Positions 1 through 7,911 of a DNA stretch of 9,361 bases are shown here, piece by piece. Location of the stretch: the NCBI GenBank assembly GCA_002405445.1, contig DHLV01000080.1:9823-19183 (forward strand), given 5' to 3'. Made by a program: the position numbers and the translations under genes. The notes under the pieces were generated by a model, which searched no databases, had not been told where the DNA came from, and saw only the letters and a list, made by a program, of their open reading frames with translations. Origin of the DNA: Flammeovirgaceae bacterium UBA4659 (GTDB lineage Bacteria; Bacteroidota; Bacteroidia; Cytophagales; Cyclobacteriaceae). Each line of letters opens with the position of its first letter. The first letter of the stretch is position 1.

Positions 1-453
1 TTTCTTGATTTCAATTGCGCCTGTCCCTGTTTGAATAACCTCGCGCACCCGATTCATGGCTCGATCAAACAATTCGTCTTCTGAGGTTTGCCGGAGTTTT
101 CTTGCCGAGTTCAAGATACCACCTCCCTTGGATGCAATCTCTGCGTACGTGGCTCCCTTAACTTTAAGTACGAACTCGTCCTCGCGTGTGGCTGCAAAAA
201 TCAAATGAGTGTGTGAGTCTACGAAACAGGGAAAAACAAATCGGCCGGTGGCATCTATGTGTTTGGTGCGATGCAGCGTGGGTACATCTGCCATCGGGCC
301 CAACCCGGCAATCACACCGTCATGCAAATGCAAGAAAGCATCACTTATAATAGGCAACGACTGCATGTCAATACCGGCCAAAAAGGAAGGAGTGCTATTG
401 CGCACCTGCACCAAGCCCTTGATATCGGTGATCAGAATATCCTGAGGCGCCAT
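1..453 (-). CDS. hutI: Imidazolonepropionase, N-terminal part (runs off left edge)
   Basis: HutI hydrolyses 4-imidazolone-5-propanoate to N-formimidoyl-L-glutamate, the third step of histidine degradation; it is a cytoplasmic metal-dependent amidohydrolase. I translated this from the ATG at 451-453: 151 residues are present out of about 410 usual for the family, and the frame is open at base 1. Visible signatures are the amidohydrolase metal-binding HxH motif in FVDSHTHL (His81, His83), the following REDEF (90-94), and the HutI-typical KGGGILNSAR (109-118). The second half, with the remaining metal ligands, lies outside the window. A Shine-Dalgarno-like GGAAAG sits 9 bases before the ATG, inside the last codons of the preceding gene. 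The stop of that gene is only 6 bases upstream, so the two are probably co-transcribed and perhaps translationally coupled. Family assignment is strong; whether the gene is intact cannot be judged. Confidence 0.93.
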   Translation of the reverse strand, partial: MAPQDILITDIKGLVQVRNSTPSFLAGIDMQSLPIISDAFLHLHDGVIAGLGPMADVPTLHRTKHIDATGRFVFPCFVDSHTHLIFAATREDEFVLKVKGATYAEIASKGGGILNSARKLRQTSEDELFDRAMNRVREVIQTGTGAIEIKK

Positions 454-459
454 CGGGGA

Positions 460-1527
460 TTACTTTCCGAATGACTCTACCTTGTTATCCAAATTAGTAC
501 CAAACACGGGGAAAGAGATCTTGAACATCGCGTAGAATCCCTGGCCGCTCACAGAAGGGCGTATTCCGATTTCGCCACCGTATGCCCAACTCAGCGTGCG
601 GTTAAACTTGCCATCGATGCCTGCACGGAAACCAAAAGAACTTGTGCTGATCGCACTGGTTGAATAATCTGCGCCTTGATAAGTAATGTTGTCTAACCGG
701 AGAGCCGGTGCGTAGAGGATGTCGAAAAACACGGTGAGCATTCCGTCATCGATACCCTCCTCATACTTATCGAAAGACACGGCTACATTTCTGAACCAGC
801 TCAGCGATCCGCCTACATACACATTTGTAGAAAACATGTTGCCATATACGCTAAAGTTCTTGGCTACGCCTGAAATCGGGTCAGGTGGTAATTGCAATGG
901 AAGCCCGTTTCCCTGTGCATCGGTAAGTGCTGCGTTGGTCAGGTCTTGTGCCTTCAGTACGCGGTTCAAATCGATGCTACTCGACCAAGAGATACCACCC
1001 AACCTGACACCCGTGATCTTACGTACTTTGCAAGGCACTTCTGCACTCAGTGGAACACTGGAAGCCCATCGATTGCCCTTGAAGCTCTTTTTGTACAGCA
1101 CCATTTTAGTTTTGCCGCTTTCGTCCTTGTCTTTGATATGGTATGTGCCCCCCAATTCATAATAGCTGAACACGGCAGGTTTGGTGGTGATGCCGTCAGC
1201 GCGATTATCCAATGCGGCCTGGCGGTTGAAATCAAAAAACTGACTACTGTACGTTTTTCTGAAGTTTGCCTTGATGTCAAATTTGTCACGGTAATAATAA
1301 GACGCTTCAACGCCAAAACCGGCATTCACGTTGGTGGCAAACAGCTCCCCATACAAAGGCTGAAAACCGATGAAGAGTTTATTCACTGAATACGGTTCAT
1401 CATAAAGCTCCTCATAAGTGACAGCCTGTTTCTCTTTTTTGTCTTGTGCGAATACAGCAACCACAGGCAGTTGGCAAAAAATAGCGCACGATAAAAAAAA
1501 TGATCTCATAACAAAAAAATTATGCAT
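460..1527 (-). CDS. Predicted outer-membrane beta-barrel protein, unknown function
   Basis: I do not recognise a named family. The 355-residue product starts with a signal peptide: a hydrophobic stretch at about residues 8-26 ending VFA|Q, a signal peptidase I type site. No lipobox is present. The mature protein is rich in alternating aromatic/hydrophobic and polar residues (for example GFGVEASYYYRDKFDIKANF and the C-terminal strand GFYAMFKISFPVF), with many Gly, Ser and Tyr and no long hydrophobic helix, as expected of an outer-membrane barrel. It loosely recalls Bacteroidetes PorP/SprF-like barrels, but I cannot support that assignment. A second ATG at codon 7 (1507-1509) gives a more compact signal peptide (MRSFFLS...) and is an equally likely start; neither has a clear ribosome-binding site. 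hutI follows after 6 bases. A 161-base gap separates it from the gene upstream, so its promoter should lie there, but I found no full TAnnTTTG element. Confidence 0.78.
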   Translation of the reverse strand: MHNFFVMRSFFLSCAIFCQLPVVAVFAQDKKEKQAVTYEELYDEPYSVNKLFIGFQPLYGELFATNVNAGFGVEASYYYRDKFDIKANFRKTYSSQFFDFNRQAALDNRADGITTKPAVFSYYELGGTYHIKDKDESGKTKMVLYKKSFKGNRWASSVPLSAEVPCKVRKITGVRLGGISWSSSIDLNRVLKAQDLTNAALTDAQGNGLPLQLPPDPISGVAKNFSVYGNMFSTNVYVGGSLSWFRNVAVSFDKYEEGIDDGMLTVFFDILYAPALRLDNITYQGADYSTSAISTSSFGFRAGIDGKFNRTLSWAYGGEIGIRPSVSGQGFYAMFKISFPVFGTNLDNKVESFGK

Positions 1528-1688
1528 CGGTTCGACAAACGCAAATTGCGAAGAGCACTATGCCCTAGGCGGATATTACCAAACGTCATGACCAATGTAT
1601 TCCTAATATCAATCGAAAGGTAAATAAAATCTATGGACTCTCGAAGCAAAGTGCTCTGTTTTCAACGATTTACGCAGTGTATCACCAT

Positions 1689-3488
1689 TTACGGCACGGC
1701 TGTGAGCACACCCCGCCTGAAGGTGACAAATGGTACCAATCCATTATCGCGTGTGGGTTGTAGCAGATACCCCCCTGTGAGCATGCCCCCACACGCCTTG
1801 CCGTTGGCTGAAAGCCCATCTTGAAAGTACCGACCGTGTTGCTTCATCGCCTGCCCAAGGGTAAACATTGCTTCAAAACCCTTCTTTGCATTGTCACTTG
1901 GCAAAACACCGTGCGTGTCCACAAAAAGCTTGCGAAAACGTAAGAATGCCGGGGAAATCAAGTCAGTGTAGTTGGGAGACGCAATCACTACCCGGTTACG
2001 TTCAATCTTGGTATAGTCCAAAGCATTGTCGTCAAGCCAACTCTCCTGCCCCACTACCAAAATTGAGTCACCGCGAGTTTCCACGCTATTTACCACTTTG
2101 GTAAAGATGAGTGGATTTTCAGAGGCGACAAAGATGCCGCCCAGGCTATCCTTTTTCAGCTTGAACTGGGTTGGGTTTTTCCATTCGTCAAAATCAGTTG
2201 CCTTGGCCAATGTTTCAAGAATCCGTGTGCTCGACTCTTTGCGAACCTCCTCGGCATACACCACGTCAACACCCAAACTCAACGCCTTTTTGATAAAGTT
2301 GAATGCCATCAGCGAGTCTTTAGGGCTATCGCCATAATACACGAGGCAATTCTTTTTTTTCAAGTGGGTGGCCATCCACTCAGCAGACTTCTGACCGATT
2401 GTCTCGTGCGAAGGCTGAAACAAAAACGCATAGCTGTTACCTTTGAGGAAGTCACTGTTGTTGGATACTGGGTTAACCACGAGATTGATTTGTTGCTCAC
2501 TCGAAAACTGTTGGACCGGTTTCGCTTCATCTGCAAACAATGGCCCAATAATCAAGTCGCTCGATTTTAACTCTGCCTTGGATAATATCTGCTGGGTTGC
2601 CTCAATGTTTCGGTCTGTATCGTACGCAGCCAACTCGATGCGCACACCAGCCCTTTCGAGCGAGTCAACAGCCAGTTTCATGCCTTGATACAAATCAAGC
2701 ACGGCCTGGTTTTTTTTTCGTTCAGGGGTGGGTTGTAAGTTTGCAACGCGAAAAGGCAGCAGCAGCGAAACGCGGTACCTCTCCTTATGGTGAAGCCGCC
2801 CAGGTTGCATCACGATGAAGTCGTCTCTGTTCCAGTGATTGTCCAAAGCCAACGAGTCGAGCAGGCCTAGGTCACGGTTGGGCACCCCTTTTTTACCGAT
2901 GGCAGTTGCTAATGCCCTTGATATCTCGGTGTCTTGCGGGTTGTCTTCCAGCAGCATTTTGAGGAGCTCGACATCTTCGATTTTCATCAGGTTTGTCCGT
3001 TTCAGTGCATCCAATGAGCTGCGGAACGAATTATCGTGTATGGCATTGAGCACCTTCATTGCCTGAAAAGGCTCGCCCTGCTGAAAGTAAACAACGGCCA
3101 GCCAATAGTTTACCTCATCAGTTTGGTTCCAATTGGGAAACGATTTTTTCAACTGAACCCACTGGTTTTTTGCGACAGAATAAAACCCTAACCGCTGAGC
3201 CGATAGCCCGTAGAAGAACTGTGCGTATTCAGTAAAGGGATTATTCTTGTCGTAGACCGAAAGCACACGGAATGCTTCCATTGCTTCGCTGTAGTTGCCG
3301 CTTTGAAAAAGGTCTTTTGCTTTTCGGTAGTTCTTTTTGAAGTCTTGTGCCGATGCGGCCGAAAGGGCGAAGAATAGGACAAAAAGTGCCGCGCACTTGT
3401 TGGTCGAGAACAACGTCCATTTTAAATCAAAAAAATACGGAAATATAGTACGCGATTTCATCTGCAGGCTTTGAAGTTGGCAAATCAT
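1689..3488 (-). CDS. Exported TPR + periplasmic-binding-fold protein (LpoA-like architecture)
   Basis: The 599-residue product has three parts. Residues about 31-47 are a hydrophobic signal core ending SAASA|Q. Residues about 52-152 hold roughly three TPR-like helical repeats (such as AKDLFQSGNYSEAMEAFRVL). From about residue 238 to the end is a type I periplasmic-binding / amino-acid ABC substrate-binding fold (YRVSLLLPF, LYQGMKLAVDSLERAG, DLIIGPLF, INLVVNPVSNN). The same order of TPR then binding fold is known from LpoA, the lipoprotein activator of penicillin-binding protein 1A; that link is by architecture only. There is no lipobox cysteine, so the protein should be periplasmic, not lipid-anchored. 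No permease or ATPase gene is adjacent, which argues against a simple transporter role. The start is uncertain: ATG 3488, ATG 3461 (codon 10) and TTG 3413 are possible, the last giving the most normal signal peptide. It begins 9 bases after guaA and is probably co-transcribed with it. Function is not established. Confidence 0.85.
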   Translation of the reverse strand: MICQLQSLQMKSRTIFPYFFDLKWTLFSTNKCAALFVLFFALSAASAQDFKKNYRKAKDLFQSGNYSEAMEAFRVLSVYDKNNPFTEYAQFFYGLSAQRLGFYSVAKNQWVQLKKSFPNWNQTDEVNYWLAVVYFQQGEPFQAMKVLNAIHDNSFRSSLDALKRTNLMKIEDVELLKMLLEDNPQDTEISRALATAIGKKGVPNRDLGLLDSLALDNHWNRDDFIVMQPGRLHHKERYRVSLLLPFRVANLQPTPERKKNQAVLDLYQGMKLAVDSLERAGVRIELAAYDTDRNIEATQQILSKAELKSSDLIIGPLFADEAKPVQQFSSEQQINLVVNPVSNNSDFLKGNSYAFLFQPSHETIGQKSAEWMATHLKKKNCLVYYGDSPKDSLMAFNFIKKALSLGVDVVYAEEVRKESSTRILETLAKATDFDEWKNPTQFKLKKDSLGGIFVASENPLIFTKVVNSVETRGDSILVVGQESWLDDNALDYTKIERNRVVIASPNYTDLISPAFLRFRKLFVDTHGVLPSDNAKKGFEAMFTLGQAMKQHGRYFQDGLSANGKACGGMLTGGYLLQPTRDNGLVPFVTFRRGVLTAVP

Positions 3489-3497
3489 CGAATCATT

Positions 3498-5024
3498 TTA
3501 TTCCCATTCAATAGTGGCCGGGGGCTTTGAACTGATGTCGTATACCACACGGTTAACCCCTTTCACTTTGTTAATGATTTCAGACGATACCTCACTCAAA
3601 AAATCATGTGGCAGATGGGCCCAATCAGCTGTCATGCCATCGACACTAACCACTGCCCGCAACGCAGCCACGCGTTCGTAGGTGCGCTCATCGCCCATCA
3701 CGCCAACAGTAAAAACGGGTAACAGCACAGCGCCCGCTTGCCAGACTTTATCGTATAGCTGGTGCCTCTTCAATGCGCTCACGTAAATATCATCCACTTC
3801 TTGCAATATCCGTACCTTTTCTGGCGTGATTTCGCCTACAATACGAATGCCGAGACCTGGCCCCGGAAAAGGATGTCTACCCAGTATAGTATCATCGATG
3901 CCCAGCGTTTTACCCACCAACCGCACCTCGTCTTTGAACAATGTATTGAGCGGCTCAATTACCTTCAACTTCATCTTCTCCGGCAGCCCGCCCACATTGT
4001 GGTGCGATTTGATCGTTGCTGACGGGCCTTTGACAGAAACAGACTCTATTACATCAGGGTATATAGTGCCTTGGCCAAGCCACTTTACTTCTGAAATTTG
4101 ATGAGACTCTTCGTCAAAAACATCGATAAATGCCTTTCCGATTGCTTTGCGTTTTGCCTCAGGTTCTGTCAGTGCTTTTAGGGCGGTGTAGAATTGATCT
4201 TTCGCATCAACTCCTTTGATATTGAGGCCCATCCCCTGGTAGGATGCCAGCACTTGGTCAAACTCATTTTTTCGGAGCAGGCCGTTGTCAACAAAAATGC
4301 AGTACAAGTTTTTGCCGATCGCTTTGTGAACCAGCATGGCAGCCACTGACGAGTCGACCCCACCGGATAAAGCCATTACAACCTGATCGTTGCCGATTTT
4401 GGTCTTGATTTCGGCCACGGTGGACTCAATGAACTGATCGGGGGTCCAGTTTTGGCTGCACTGGCAGATGTGCACGACAAAGTTGCGCAGCAGATTTTTA
4501 CCTTCCAGCGAATGCGTCACCTCGGGGTGAAACTGAATGCCGTACACCGAGGCGTCTTTCTTCTTAAATGCCGCCACTTTTACGGAATCGGTGCTCGCAA
4601 TAATGTCATACTGGCTTGGCAAGGCAGCGATGGTATCCCCATGCGACATCCAAACCTGTGAGTCCAGGGTGATCTCCTTCAACAGATCAACATGATGATC
4701 AACAGCACTTAGTTTTGCACGGCCATATTCTCGAATATGTGACGGCAAAACCATGCCTCCGTTTTTGTGCGCCATCAACTGCGCACCATAACAAATGCCC
4801 AGCAGCGGCAGGGCACCAAATTGATGCAGGTCAACGTCAGGTGAGCCGACATCCCGCACAGAACACGGGCTGCCTGAAAGGATCACGCCCTTAATAGCCG
4901 GGGTAATCTTCGGGATGTGGTTAAAAGGGTGAATTTCACAGTACACGTTCAACTCTCGCACCCTGCGGGCAATAAGTTGGGTGTATTGCGAACCGAAATC
5001 AAGTATTAGAATTTGCTCTGCCAT
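3498..5024 (-). CDS. guaA: GMP synthase (glutamine-hydrolysing)
   Basis: GuaA converts XMP to GMP using ATP and ammonia released from glutamine, the last step of guanine nucleotide synthesis, in the cytoplasm. The 508 residues match the usual bacterial length (about 510-525). The N-terminal class I glutamine amidotransferase domain (about 1-190) shows the nucleophile elbow GICYG with Cys78 and the catalytic His166 and Glu168 in FHPEV. The ATP pyrophosphatase domain carries the P-loop SGGVDSS (220-226). The C-terminal dimerisation and XMP-binding part includes [13 protein letters not shown] (382-394) and the family ending KPPATIEWE. All key residues are present and the gene looks intact. The ATG at 5022-5024 fits the standard N-terminus ([20 protein letters not shown]). 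A promoter-like element lies almost against the start codon. The LpoA-like gene follows after 9 bases. Confidence 0.98.
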   Translation of the reverse strand: MAEQILILDFGSQYTQLIARRVRELNVYCEIHPFNHIPKITPAIKGVILSGSPCSVRDVGSPDVDLHQFGALPLLGICYGAQLMAHKNGGMVLPSHIREYGRAKLSAVDHHVDLLKEITLDSQVWMSHGDTIAALPSQYDIIASTDSVKVAAFKKKDASVYGIQFHPEVTHSLEGKNLLRNFVVHICQCSQNWTPDQFIESTVAEIKTKIGNDQVVMALSGGVDSSVAAMLVHKAIGKNLYCIFVDNGLLRKNEFDQVLASYQGMGLNIKGVDAKDQFYTALKALTEPEAKRKAIGKAFIDVFDEESHQISEVKWLGQGTIYPDVIESVSVKGPSATIKSHHNVGGLPEKMKLKVIEPLNTLFKDEVRLVGKTLGIDDTILGRHPFPGPGLGIRIVGEITPEKVRILQEVDDIYVSALKRHQLYDKVWQAGAVLLPVFTVGVMGDERTYERVAALRAVVSVDGMTADWAHLPHDFLSEVSSEIINKVKGVNRVVYDISSKPPATIEWE

Positions 5025-5027
5025 TTA

Positions 5028-5059
5028 CAAAAATAACAGCTAGGTGTTAGAGCGCAATA
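5028..5059 (-). promoter_or_regulatory. Probable Bacteroidetes-type promoter for guaA
   Basis: Read on the minus strand, TATTTTTG (5028-5035) matches the Bacteroidetes -7 consensus TAnnTTTG exactly. A TTG (5055-5057) lies 19 bases upstream, a suitable place for the -33 element. Only three bases separate the -7 element from the guaA ATG, so the expected transcription start falls at or next to the start codon. An alternative reading is that the 5-bp AT-rich inverted repeat TAACA/TGTTA followed by five Ts, which overlaps this site, is a weak terminator for the TPR gene upstream. Consensus match is seen; activity is inferred. Confidence 0.5.
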
Positions 5060-5066
5060 CACGGTG

Positions 5067-5924
5067 TCACTTAAAAACATCATAACAGTACTCCTTCAGG
5101 TAGTCAAGTGCATCGCCCAGTCCAAGATCAAAGGCGCGCTGAAGACATCGGCATCCATCCTTTTCGAGCTTTTGTTCCACCAGAGATACCCCCTTGTAAA
5201 ACAAAGCGGATTGGTTGTTTGGCTCTAGCCGAAGCAGCAAATCGAAGTAAACCAGTGCCTCGGCATACCTGTTCTCTTCCATTAACATAGATCCTGCCGA
5301 AAGATATGCAGGGGTAAAATGTACATCCAGTACAATTGACCGATTAAAGCATTTAATCGCCTCGGCAATGTTACCCATGCCACTGTATGCCATTCCAAGG
5401 GTGGTTTCCAACTCCGCATCATCTTCAAATGTCCGGGCCAGCATCAAATCATCCTTCCCTTTCATGTATTCACCTTTCTCAACATAAAGCGATCCGCGCC
5501 ATTTGATCAACTGCGGGTTGCCAATTTGCAGTTCGCTGGCTTTTTCAATATCGGCAAGCTGTTGATCGAGGTCGCCTAACTGGCGGTAACACAGCCCACG
5601 CAGGATGTAAGCCTGAGCAGACTTTGGTGCCTGTTGAATAAATAATCCAACATCCACAATGGCATTGGCGAAAGCACCCAGATAGTAGCGGCATACGCCC
5701 CGTTTGTAATACAACTTGGGGTTGAGTGTTGCTGCATTGGATGCGATGATGGCAGTATACCGTTGCTCCGCTTTTTCAAACTGCTCCTGCTGCATCAACG
5801 TATCCGCCTCTGCCTCTAGCCGCTGCCACCGGGCTTGCTGCCCCGATGCCACGGTGGAGCAGACAAAAAACGCGGCCACCATGGCTGCAAAACGTGTGTA
5901 GCGTGAGAGACACGTAAGAGCCAT
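5067..5924 (-). CDS. Secreted/periplasmic tetratricopeptide-repeat protein
   Basis: A 285-residue protein starting with a signal peptide (hydrophobic core FAAMVAAFFVCSTVASG, then QQ) and then almost wholly built of about seven consecutive 34-residue TPR motifs (for example YYKRGVCRYYLGAFANAIVD, AEAIKCFNRSIVLD, YAEALVYFDLLLRLEPNN). TPRs are helical scaffolds for protein-protein contact, so no enzymatic role can be assigned. The end, DGCRCLQRAFDLGLGDALDYLKEYC, is the G-C...A...G....L..YC tail that I know from many Bacteroidetes TPR proteins. I chose the ATG at 5922-5924 because it begins 4 bases after the typA stop and directly precedes the signal peptide. An in-frame ATG at 5957 would add 11 residues, overlap typA and lengthen the region before the hydrophobic core. 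It is probably co-transcribed with typA. The Cys in FFVCS does not fit a lipobox. Confidence 0.85.
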   Translation of the reverse strand: MALTCLSRYTRFAAMVAAFFVCSTVASGQQARWQRLEAEADTLMQQEQFEKAEQRYTAIIASNAATLNPKLYYKRGVCRYYLGAFANAIVDVGLFIQQAPKSAQAYILRGLCYRQLGDLDQQLADIEKASELQIGNPQLIKWRGSLYVEKGEYMKGKDDLMLARTFEDDAELETTLGMAYSGMGNIAEAIKCFNRSIVLDVHFTPAYLSAGSMLMEENRYAEALVYFDLLLRLEPNNQSALFYKGVSLVEQKLEKDGCRCLQRAFDLGLGDALDYLKEYCYDVFK

Positions 5925-5928
5925 CGCA

Positions 5929-7761
5929 CTATTGCTGCTCAGCCAGAGAAGCCGCACGGTTGCGTTCGCGCTTCCTGTCGTTTTCGTTGAGGAAAATTTT
6001 GCGTAAACGGATCGATTTGGGTGTTACTTCAACATACTCGTCAGATTGGATGTATTCCAACGCCTCCTCTAATGTGAATTTTACTGCCGGAGAGATGCGC
6101 ATTTTTTCTTCTGACCCGGTGGCGCGCATATTGGTAAGTTTCTTGGTCTTCGTCACGTTGACTACCAAGTCTCCGCCACGGGAGTGCTCGCCAATTACCT
6201 GCCCTTCGTACACGGGTTCTCCGGGTTCAATAAAGAATTTCCCGCGGTCTTGCAGGTTGTGCAAACTGTACGGGATCGCCTCACCCTGTTCCATACAGAT
6301 CAGCGAACCGCTAATACGCCCGGGAATTTCACCCTTGTAGGGTTGGTATTCTTTGAACCGATGTGTGACCACAGCTTCACCGGCCGTAACGTTCAGCAAG
6401 TAGTTGCGTAAACCAATGATGCCGCGCGAGGGGATCATGAACTTTAAGATCATGCGCTCGGCCTTCGGCTCCATGTTGGTCATTTCACCCTTACGGGTTG
6501 AAACAGACTCGATCGCTTTGCCTGCGTCTCCCTCGGGCAAGTCGATCGTAAGTTCTTCGATGGGTTCGCATTTGATGCCATCAATCTCCTTGAATATTAC
6601 CTGTGGTTGACCTATCTGCAACTCATACCCCTCCCGCCTCATGGTCTCTATCAACACCGACAAATGGAGAACACCACGGCCATACACCAAAAAGCTATCT
6701 GCCGAACCGGTATCGCCCACACGCAAAGCCAGATTCTTCTCCAATTCTTTATCCAAGCGGTCTTTGATATGGCGTGACGTTACGTACTTGCCTTCTTTTC
6801 CATAAAACGGTGAATTGTTGATGGTGAAGAGCATGCTCATGGTAGGTTCATCGATGCTGATGGACTTCAGTGCCTCGGGCTTTTCGATGTCGGCCACTGT
6901 ATCTCCAATTTCAAATCCCTCCAGGCCCACCAGTGCGCAAATATCACCGGCTTTTACCTCTTCCACCTTCTTTTTATCAAAACCCTCAAACACATACACT
7001 TCTTTGACGCGCGTTTTCACCACTGCACCATTATCGCGTTTCACCAGCGCTACTTGCTGGCCCGCTTTCATGCTACCGCGCTGGATGCGACCGATGGCCA
7101 CGCGGCCGATGTAAGAAGAATACTCCAATGACGTGATGAGCATTTGGGTAGTGCCTTCATCTATTTTCGGGGCAGGTATATACTTGATGACCCCTTCAAT
7201 GAGGGCGTTGATATCGGTTGTTGGTTTTTTCCAATCATCACTCATCCAGCCTTGCTTGGCAGACCCGTAAAACGTAGGGAAGTCAAGCTGATCTTCGTTT
7301 GCATCTAATGCGAACATCAAATCGAAAACCGATTCATGCACTTCATCGGGTGTACAGTTCTTTTTGTCTACTTTGTTGATCACTACGATAGGCTTTAACC
7401 CTAACTGCAGTGCTTTTTGCAACACAAACCGAGTCTGAGGCATTGGCCCCTCAAATGCATCTACCAACAGCAGGCATCCATCAGCCATATTCAATACGCG
7501 CTCCACTTCACCTCCAAAGTCACTATGGCCAGGTGTATCTATCACATTGATTTTGTAGTCTTTATATCGGACTGAAACGTTTTTTGCAAGAATGGTAATT
7601 CCACGCTCACGCTCCAGATCGTTGCTGTCCATGATCAACTCGCCCGGGTTTTCATGGTCTTTGAACAAGTGACCTGCATGGAGAAGTTTATCCACCAGGG
7701 TTGTTTTACCATGGTCTACGTGGGCAATAATGGCAATGTTTCTGATCTTGTTTACGTCCAT
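5929..7761 (-). CDS. typA: Translational GTPase TypA/BipA
   Basis: BipA is a ribosome-binding GTPase of the EF-G/LepA superfamily, linked in other bacteria to 50S subunit assembly and to growth under cold and other stress. The 610-residue length fits the family (about 607 in E. coli). The G domain shows G1 AHVDHGKT (13-20), G2 RERGITI (51-57), G3 DTPGH (75-79), G4 NKVD (129-132) and G5 SAK (167-169). Later parts fit the domain II barrel ([19 protein letters not shown]), the EF-G-like domains ([34 protein letters not shown]) and the BipA-specific C-terminal domain ([28 protein letters not shown]). The N-terminus and the [21 protein letters not shown] opening separate it from LepA and EF-G. No Shine-Dalgarno precedes the ATG; a T7 run does. 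A promoter -7 element lies about 40 bases upstream, and the TPR gene follows 4 bases after the TAG stop. Confidence 0.98.
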   Translation of the reverse strand: MDVNKIRNIAIIAHVDHGKTTLVDKLLHAGHLFKDHENPGELIMDSNDLERERGITILAKNVSVRYKDYKINVIDTPGHSDFGGEVERVLNMADGCLLLVDAFEGPMPQTRFVLQKALQLGLKPIVVINKVDKKNCTPDEVHESVFDLMFALDANEDQLDFPTFYGSAKQGWMSDDWKKPTTDINALIEGVIKYIPAPKIDEGTTQMLITSLEYSSYIGRVAIGRIQRGSMKAGQQVALVKRDNGAVVKTRVKEVYVFEGFDKKKVEEVKAGDICALVGLEGFEIGDTVADIEKPEALKSISIDEPTMSMLFTINNSPFYGKEGKYVTSRHIKDRLDKELEKNLALRVGDTGSADSFLVYGRGVLHLSVLIETMRREGYELQIGQPQVIFKEIDGIKCEPIEELTIDLPEGDAGKAIESVSTRKGEMTNMEPKAERMILKFMIPSRGIIGLRNYLLNVTAGEAVVTHRFKEYQPYKGEIPGRISGSLICMEQGEAIPYSLHNLQDRGKFFIEPGEPVYEGQVIGEHSRGGDLVVNVTKTKKLTNMRATGSEEKMRISPAVKFTLEEALEYIQSDEYVEVTPKSIRLRKIFLNENDRKRERNRAASLAEQQ

Positions 7762-7801
7762 AAAAAAAGCAATGCTGCGTCAGTATTTCATTTTGAGGCC
7801 G

Positions 7802-7809
7802 CAAAGATA
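7802..7809 (-). promoter_or_regulatory. Promoter -7 element for typA
   Basis: TATCTTTG on the minus strand is an exact match to the Bacteroidetes -7 consensus TAnnTTTG. It lies in a non-coding gap and would start transcription near base 7798, giving a leader of about 37 bases to typA. The -33 region is poor: no TTTG stands 17-20 bases upstream, the nearest being about 32 bases away. The predicted leader contains a four-codon mini-ORF, ATG AAA TAC TGA (7780-7791). Confidence 0.6.
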
Positions 7810-7842
7810 GCGTTATTTTCGGATGGTAATGCCCTGCATGCA

Positions 7843-7865
7843 AATAAGGGAACGAAATCCCTATT
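7843..7865 (-). other. Hairpin upstream of typA promoter
   Basis: An inverted repeat pairs GGGA with TCCC and extends through A/T pairs to eight base pairs with one bulged base; the loop is six bases. It lies in the non-coding gap just downstream of the 168-residue reading frame and upstream of the typA -7 element. No T-tract follows on the minus strand, so it is not a classic intrinsic terminator. It may still help end transcription or block 3' decay. An 8-base palindrome TGCATGCA (7835-7842) abuts it. Confidence 0.4.
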
Positions 7866-7871
7866 CATTTT

Positions 7872-7889
7872 CGCGATCAGTCGATCGCG
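7872..7889 (-). terminator. Strong short hairpin, possible terminator of the remnant gene
   Basis: A perfect 7-bp stem, CGCGATC / GATCGCG, with a four-base loop, starts 22 bases after the TAG stop of the gene at 7912. Such a GC-rich stem in a non-coding gap ahead of a promoter fits a transcription end. The bases that follow on the minus strand are AAAATGAATA, not a T-run, so intrinsic termination in the usual form is not supported. It could equally be a binding site for a dimeric regulator, as it is a near-perfect dyad. Confidence 0.4.
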
Positions 7890-7911
7890 GTCACCAGAAC
7901 CTTCACTGCTA

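Noticed and set aside
719..1389. Overlapping plus-strand frames of 147 and 165 codons
   Set aside because: Both are antisense to the outer-membrane protein gene and overlap each other; composition is not protein-like and no family is recognised.
1615..1622. TACCTTTC on the minus strand as a promoter -7 element for the outer-membrane protein gene
   Set aside because: The last base of the consensus is wrong and no -33 element stands at the right distance (nearest TTTG 24 bases up).
1552..1657. 8-bp inverted repeat AGAGCACT (1552-1559) and AGTGCTCT (1650-1657)
   Set aside because: The arms are 90 bases apart and short; this is within chance for a gap of this size, and nothing else supports a functional site.
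1633..1824. Plus-strand 63-codon frame partly in the 161-base gap
   Set aside because: More than half is antisense to the end of the LpoA-like gene, and no ribosome-binding site or promoter is visible.
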